This document shows positions 60,652 to 64,000 of a stretch of 64,000 nt of DNA, one piece after another. The DNA is taken from contig RXIV01000001.1 of the NCBI GenBank assembly GCA_003989085.1, positions 62,001 to 126,000 of the forward strand, in the 5' to 3' direction. Made by a program: the position numbers and the translations under genes. Position 1 is the first letter of the stretch, and each line of letters opens with the position of its first letter. The DNA comes from Candidatus Competibacteraceae bacterium (lineage in GTDB: Bacteria; Pseudomonadota; Gammaproteobacteria; Competibacterales; Competibacteraceae). Below the pieces are notes generated by a model. It saw only the letters and a program-made list of their open reading frames with translations, was not told where the DNA came from and made no database searches.

Positions 60652-60925
60652 TCAGCGGATTCCCGGTAGGTTGAGTTTGTCTAGCACCGCATCGCGGGTG
60701 AACGGTTCCATGATGTATTCGTCGCCACCGGCGGCGAGCGCCTCGGTAATTTGGTCCAGTGCCAATTCCGTAGCGACTGCTGTTAAGCGTAGATGAGAAT
60801 AAGCTGAATTGGCGCGGACGGCGTAGGTGAATCCGTAGCCACCCATCCCCGGCCTATTTCTTCCAAGGCTTCCTGTCCGTCGTGGGTCTCAAATACCTTG
60901 AGGTCCGCGCTATTCAGGATACGTC
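60652..60925 (-). pseudogene. remnant of a CheY-like response regulator
   Basis: Two frames each hold a piece of a receiver domain. The first (ALGRILNSADLKVFETHDG, then QEALEEIGR) matches the alpha1-beta2-alpha2 part and runs back into the end of the MCP gene without a start codon. The second (60652-60846, SHLRL ... ITEALAAGGDEYIMEPFTRD) matches the C-terminal part, with the conserved Lys changed to Glu (EPF instead of KPF). Between them the ~15 residues with the phosphoacceptor Asp (LLDWNMP) are missing, and the frame shifts. The N-terminal VDDS is also missing. It cannot work as a CheY. Confidence 0.75.
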
Positions 60926-63172
60926 CTAAAGCACTACCCGCGTTCCAGTCCGGCTCAACCGGGTACTGACGTGGGCGCTGCCTGCTTCATAGCGGAACCG
61001 ATCTACCAGTTGTTGCAGTTCAGCAGCCATGCGGGCCATCTCACCGGAGGCGTTGTGGACATCATTGGTGCTGCTGAGGGTATTTTGGGTAGCCTGGGCG
61101 ACATCGGTGATGTTTTGGGCGATAGCGGCGCTGCCCTGCGCGGCATCGGATACGCTGCGCCCGATTTCATTGGTGGTAGCGGTCTGTTCTTCGACTGCGC
61201 TGGCAATCGTGATCTGGATGTCATGGATTTGATTGATGATCGTACTGATGCCGCCAATCGCCTCGACCGCACCGCCGGTGTCCATCTGAATCGCTTCGAT
61301 CTTGCGCCCAATTTCTTCGGTGGCTTTGGCGGTCTCCTTGGCCAGTTCCTTGACCTCATTGGCGACCACGGCAAAGCCTTTGCCCGCTTCGCCGGCCCGT
61401 GCGGCCTCGATGGTGGCGTTCAGCGCCAGCAGATGGGTCTGCTCGGCGATGGAGGTAATGACCTTGATGATGTTACCGATACCGGCGCTGCTCTCGCCCA
61501 GTTTGCGGACGATGGCGTTGGCGTTCTGGGCCATCGTCACTGCTGAGGTGACCACTCGGGCTGCTTCAGCGGCATTCTGGGCGATTTCACGGATGCTGGC
61601 GCCCATTTCTTCGGTGGCGGCAGCGACCGCATCGACATTGGCGCTGACCTGATCGGCGGTGGAGGCGGTCTGGGTCGCCTTGGTGGAGGCAGCTTCAGCG
61701 TTGCCGCCCATCTGGTGGCTGACCATCGTCAACTCTTCGGCAGCCCCGGCCAGGGTTGTGGCGGTTTGACCGATACGGGCCATGCTGTCGCGCAGGGTGG
61801 CGAGCAACTGATCCAGCCCTTGGGCCATGCGGTCAATGGCATCGGTCCCGGCCACCGCCAGTTCCTGAGTCAGATCGCCCGCAGCGGCGGCGCTGACCAC
61901 GTTCAGCATCCGGTCCACCTTGGTCTGCAACAGGTGGGCTTGTTCCTGCTCACGATCAACGACTTCTTTGACGGCGCGTTCGTTGCGGAGTATTTCGGTG
62001 ACGATATCCCAGGTGATCATGGGGCCCATATAAGCACCGTCCCGGTCATGTACGGCGCTGAAATGCAGTTCACAAAAATCGTTGCCCAAGGTAATGATGG
62101 CCTTGTGCGGGAGGCGGGCGGGATCAGTGACGATCCGGCGTAGTTCGGGCTGCTGGCGGAAAAACAGATCGACGGGTTGGCCAATGAGTTCGGCGACGGG
62201 GATCGGCAAATGTTGCTCCAGCTCGCGCAGGGTGCGTTCCATCGCCGGATTGAGGTAGCGCAATCGGAGAGTGCGGTCAGCGACCATGATGTTGGACGGG
62301 GCGCTTTGCACCATCGACAGCACCCAGCCGACCTGCTTGCGTTGTTCTGCGACCTCCGCCCAGTCTACCTTTTCGGTCTGGAATACGGTGCGGATGCCCT
62401 CTACCGCGTGATTGAGAGACTGAGCCATGTCGCCCAGTTCATCGTGGCTGAGCACTTTCGCCTGATGAGAGAGATCACCATTGTCCAGGCTATGGGCCAG
62501 ATCGAGCACGCTGTTGACGCTGGCCCGGATCCCGTGGGTCAACCAGAACGACAGCGCCAGCAGCGGAACCAGCAATGCGATGACCAGCGCTCCCTCGCGA
62601 AAGGCGGCGTTGGTGAAGTTGCCGCGCATTCCGTCCACATAGACGCCAGTAGTGATCACCCAGTCCCACGGTGCAAATTCGCGGGCATAAGCAACTTTGG
62701 GGGACAGGGTGCTCACGCCCGGTCGCGGCCATTCATAGCTGACGAAACCGCTGCCATCCTGCCGGGCAACGCGGGACAAGTCCGCGAGGATAGCGGACAG
62801 GTTATTGGCGTCGCGCCCGCCATGCGGTGGCTGGGTTTCCAGTTCCGGGTGGGCGGCGTTCAGCAGCAATCGTTGATCCGGACCTAATACGGCAAAGTAG
62901 AGATCCTGATAACGCATATTCCGCAGCGTTTCAATCGCCAGTTTTTGCGCCTGCTCACGGGTCAACGAGCCGGCTTGTTCCTGCTTCTGGTAACGCTCGA
63001 CGACGCCACTGGCGATTTCTACCAGGCTGAGCGCCAGAGTTTTAGGTTCTTCCAGCAGTTGCTGCCAGCGAGGGTACAACGACAGGAGAGTCAGCAGCGC
63101 CATGCTGGCGACCGCCCAGCCGATGATCAGGGCCAGCTTGCCGCTCAGGCTAAGGTTTTTAAGTAAATTCAT
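60926..63172 (-). CDS. methyl-accepting chemotaxis protein with Cache, HAMP and PAS domains
   Basis: A 748-residue receptor. TM1 (LALIIGWAVASMALLTLLSL), a single-Cache periplasmic domain (residues ~35-190, with LRNMRYQDLYFAVLGPDQR, FVSYEWPRPG and WDWVITTGVYVDG), TM2 (ALVIALLVPLLALSFWL), HAMP, a cytoplasmic PAS (~285-390, PSNIMVADRTLRLRYLNPAM), and the MCP signalling domain with tip IAEQTHLLALNATIEAARAG. AGGAGA precedes the ATG. It is the only receptor in this cluster; its ligand is unknown, but single Cache domains often bind small organic acids. No pentapeptide methylation tether was identified at the C-terminus. Confidence 0.93.
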   Translation of the reverse strand: MNLLKNLSLSGKLALIIGWAVASMALLTLLSLYPRWQQLLEEPKTLALSLVEIASGVVERYQKQEQAGSLTREQAQKLAIETLRNMRYQDLYFAVLGPDQRLLLNAAHPELETQPPHGGRDANNLSAILADLSRVARQDGSGFVSYEWPRPGVSTLSPKVAYAREFAPWDWVITTGVYVDGMRGNFTNAAFREGALVIALLVPLLALSFWLTHGIRASVNSVLDLAHSLDNGDLSHQAKVLSHDELGDMAQSLNHAVEGIRTVFQTEKVDWAEVAEQRKQVGWVLSMVQSAPSNIMVADRTLRLRYLNPAMERTLRELEQHLPIPVAELIGQPVDLFFRQQPELRRIVTDPARLPHKAIITLGNDFCELHFSAVHDRDGAYMGPMITWDIVTEILRNERAVKEVVDREQEQAHLLQTKVDRMLNVVSAAAAGDLTQELAVAGTDAIDRMAQGLDQLLATLRDSMARIGQTATTLAGAAEELTMVSHQMGGNAEAASTKATQTASTADQVSANVDAVAAATEEMGASIREIAQNAAEAARVVTSAVTMAQNANAIVRKLGESSAGIGNIIKVITSIAEQTHLLALNATIEAARAGEAGKGFAVVANEVKELAKETAKATEEIGRKIEAIQMDTGGAVEAIGGISTIINQIHDIQITIASAVEEQTATTNEIGRSVSDAAQGSAAIAQNITDVAQATQNTLSSTNDVHNASGEMARMAAELQQLVDRFRYEAGSAHVSTRLSRTGTRVVL

Positions 63173-63228
63173 TTGGTTGCCTCTCCTTGAGACTCCGGCG
63201 GACCAGAGTGTCGGGCTAGCCTTGGATG

Positions 63229-63690
63229 TTAAGGTTTTGCGGCTCGGCGCTGGCGGTTCAGGATCGCCGGGCTGAACAGTTTTTCAACATTCAGCAGCAA
63301 CAGCAGGCGGCCCTGCAATTTGTAGGTGCCTTGAATCAACTCCCGGGCGATGCCTTCCAGGGTGTCGGGTGGGTGTTCAAAGCAGGCTTCGTCCACTTCC
63401 AGGACATCACCGATGCGATCCACCAGCAGGCTGAAAATGCCTTGCCAGGTTTGGAAGACGATGTTAATCGGCAAGCGGCCGTCTTGGCGGTCTTCGACCT
63501 GCAACAGGCGACGCAGATCGACGGCAGTAACAATCTGGCCGCGCAGGTTGATTAGACCACGCACCACCTGTGGAGCCAGCGGCACCGGGGTGATGATCTG
63601 GTAGCGGATGACTTCCTGGACTTTTTCGACATCCACACCGAAGAACCGGTCATCCAGAAAGAAGGTGCAGAACTGCCGCCGGTCGGCCAT
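63229..63690 (-). CDS. cheW: chemotaxis adaptor CheW
   Basis: A 153-residue CheW linking receptors to CheA: FFLDDRFFGVDVEKVQEVIR, LAPQVVRGLINLRGQIVTAVDL (key RGLINLRGQIVTAVDL), FSLLVDRIGDVLEV, and a C-terminal LLLLLNVEKLFS. It starts 3 bases after the cheA stop, so the two are coupled. Confidence 0.96.
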   Translation of the reverse strand: MADRRQFCTFFLDDRFFGVDVEKVQEVIRYQIITPVPLAPQVVRGLINLRGQIVTAVDLRRLLQVEDRQDGRLPINIVFQTWQGIFSLLVDRIGDVLEVDEACFEHPPDTLEGIARELIQGTYKLQGRLLLLLNVEKLFSPAILNRQRRAAKP

Positions 63691-63693
63691 CGC

Positions 63694-64000
63694 TCAGGCC
63701 TCTTCAGCCAACGCCAGCAACGGCTCGGCCTGGTGTAGAAAGCCTTGGACATCGAATAACTCGGTGACCCGATTCTGAATGACCAGGGTGCCGGCGACGC
63801 CATTGCGGGTGGATCGACCCTTGATCTCGAACACGTCTTGGACGATGTCGATGATCTCATCGACCGCCAGACCCACCCGGCGGGCGCCGTCGCCAAAGAC
63901 AATGACTTCCAGCAGGTTGGAAGCAGGAACGTCGGATTCAGCGTGAGCCAGGCGATCAGCAGTGCGGCGCTCGCCGAGAATGTCCTTGAGGCGGATCAAC
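63694..64000 (-). CDS. cheA: chemotaxis kinase CheA, C-terminal part (cut by the window end)
   Basis: The frame is open to the last base. The visible 101 residues are the C-terminal CheW-like (P5) domain: IRLKDILGE, LLEVIVFGDGARRVGLAVDEI (VGLAVDEI core), IIDIVQDVFEI, GTLVIQNRVTELFDVQGFL. The kinase part lies outside the window. It heads the visible cheA-cheW-mcp-cheB-cheR-cheY order. Confidence 0.88.
   Translation of the reverse strand, partial: LIRLKDILGERRTADRLAHAESDVPASNLLEVIVFGDGARRVGLAVDEIIDIVQDVFEIKGRSTRNGVAGTLVIQNRVTELFDVQGFLHQAEPLLALAEEA

Overview
The window reads as chromosomal DNA of a GC-rich gammaproteobacterium with a polar-flagellate, type IV-piliated, Pseudomonas-like gene order. 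The evidence is synteny: pcnB-folK-panB-panC, dapB-carA-carB-greA, rsmG-parA-parB-atpIBEFHAGDC, gshB beside pilI-pilJ-chpA-chpC, smc-zipA-ligA, and fliLMNOPQR-flhB-flhA-flhF-fleN-fliA-motC-motD. A glucose/GlcNAc-type PTS and intergenic repeats of the STEDTE kind hint at an environmental lineage (Competibacter-like is one guess), but the sequence alone does not fix the genus.

Bases 1-5561 hold the 3' end of a PTS EIICB gene with two EIIB domains, a small YjfB-like motility gene, tRNA-Glu, and poly(A) polymerase, folate and pantothenate genes. Bases 5569-8255 carry a two-gene unit, an XPB-family helicase and a DUF790/Bax1-type nuclease, coupled by a 1-base overlap. This is the most system-like unit outside the core pathways. 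Next come a D,D-carboxypeptidase with a long charged tail, trmB, an H-NS-like gene, tRNA-Gly, dapB, carA, carB, greA and tRNA-Val. Then follow about 420 bases of decayed-looking DNA, rsmG-parAB, and the whole F1Fo ATP synthase operon (promoter near 20059, terminator at 27329-27354).

Bases 27382-38023 hold tonB and gshB (minus strand), then the type IV pilus chemosensory genes pilI, pilJ, chpA and chpC (plus strand). ChpA is a 1667-residue hybrid kinase with four recognisable Hpt domains in two duplicated pairs. pilG, pilH, pilK and chpB are not beside them. smc, zipA and ligA follow.

From 44585 to the end every gene is on the minus strand and belongs to swimming motility and chemotaxis. In transcription order these are cheA (cut by the window edge), cheW, an MCP, a broken cheY, cheB, cheR, an intact cheY, a gene I read as a CheX/CheC-like phosphatase candidate, the flagellar export and switch genes, flhF/fleN/fliA, the motC/motD stator pair and a DUF2802 gene. 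No cheZ is visible, which fits the CheX-like reading. A perfect 24-bp inverted repeat with a 12-nt loop separates the chemotaxis genes from fliL.

Three tRNAs have plausible sigma70 promoters. No CRISPR array, rRNA or insertion sequence was seen.
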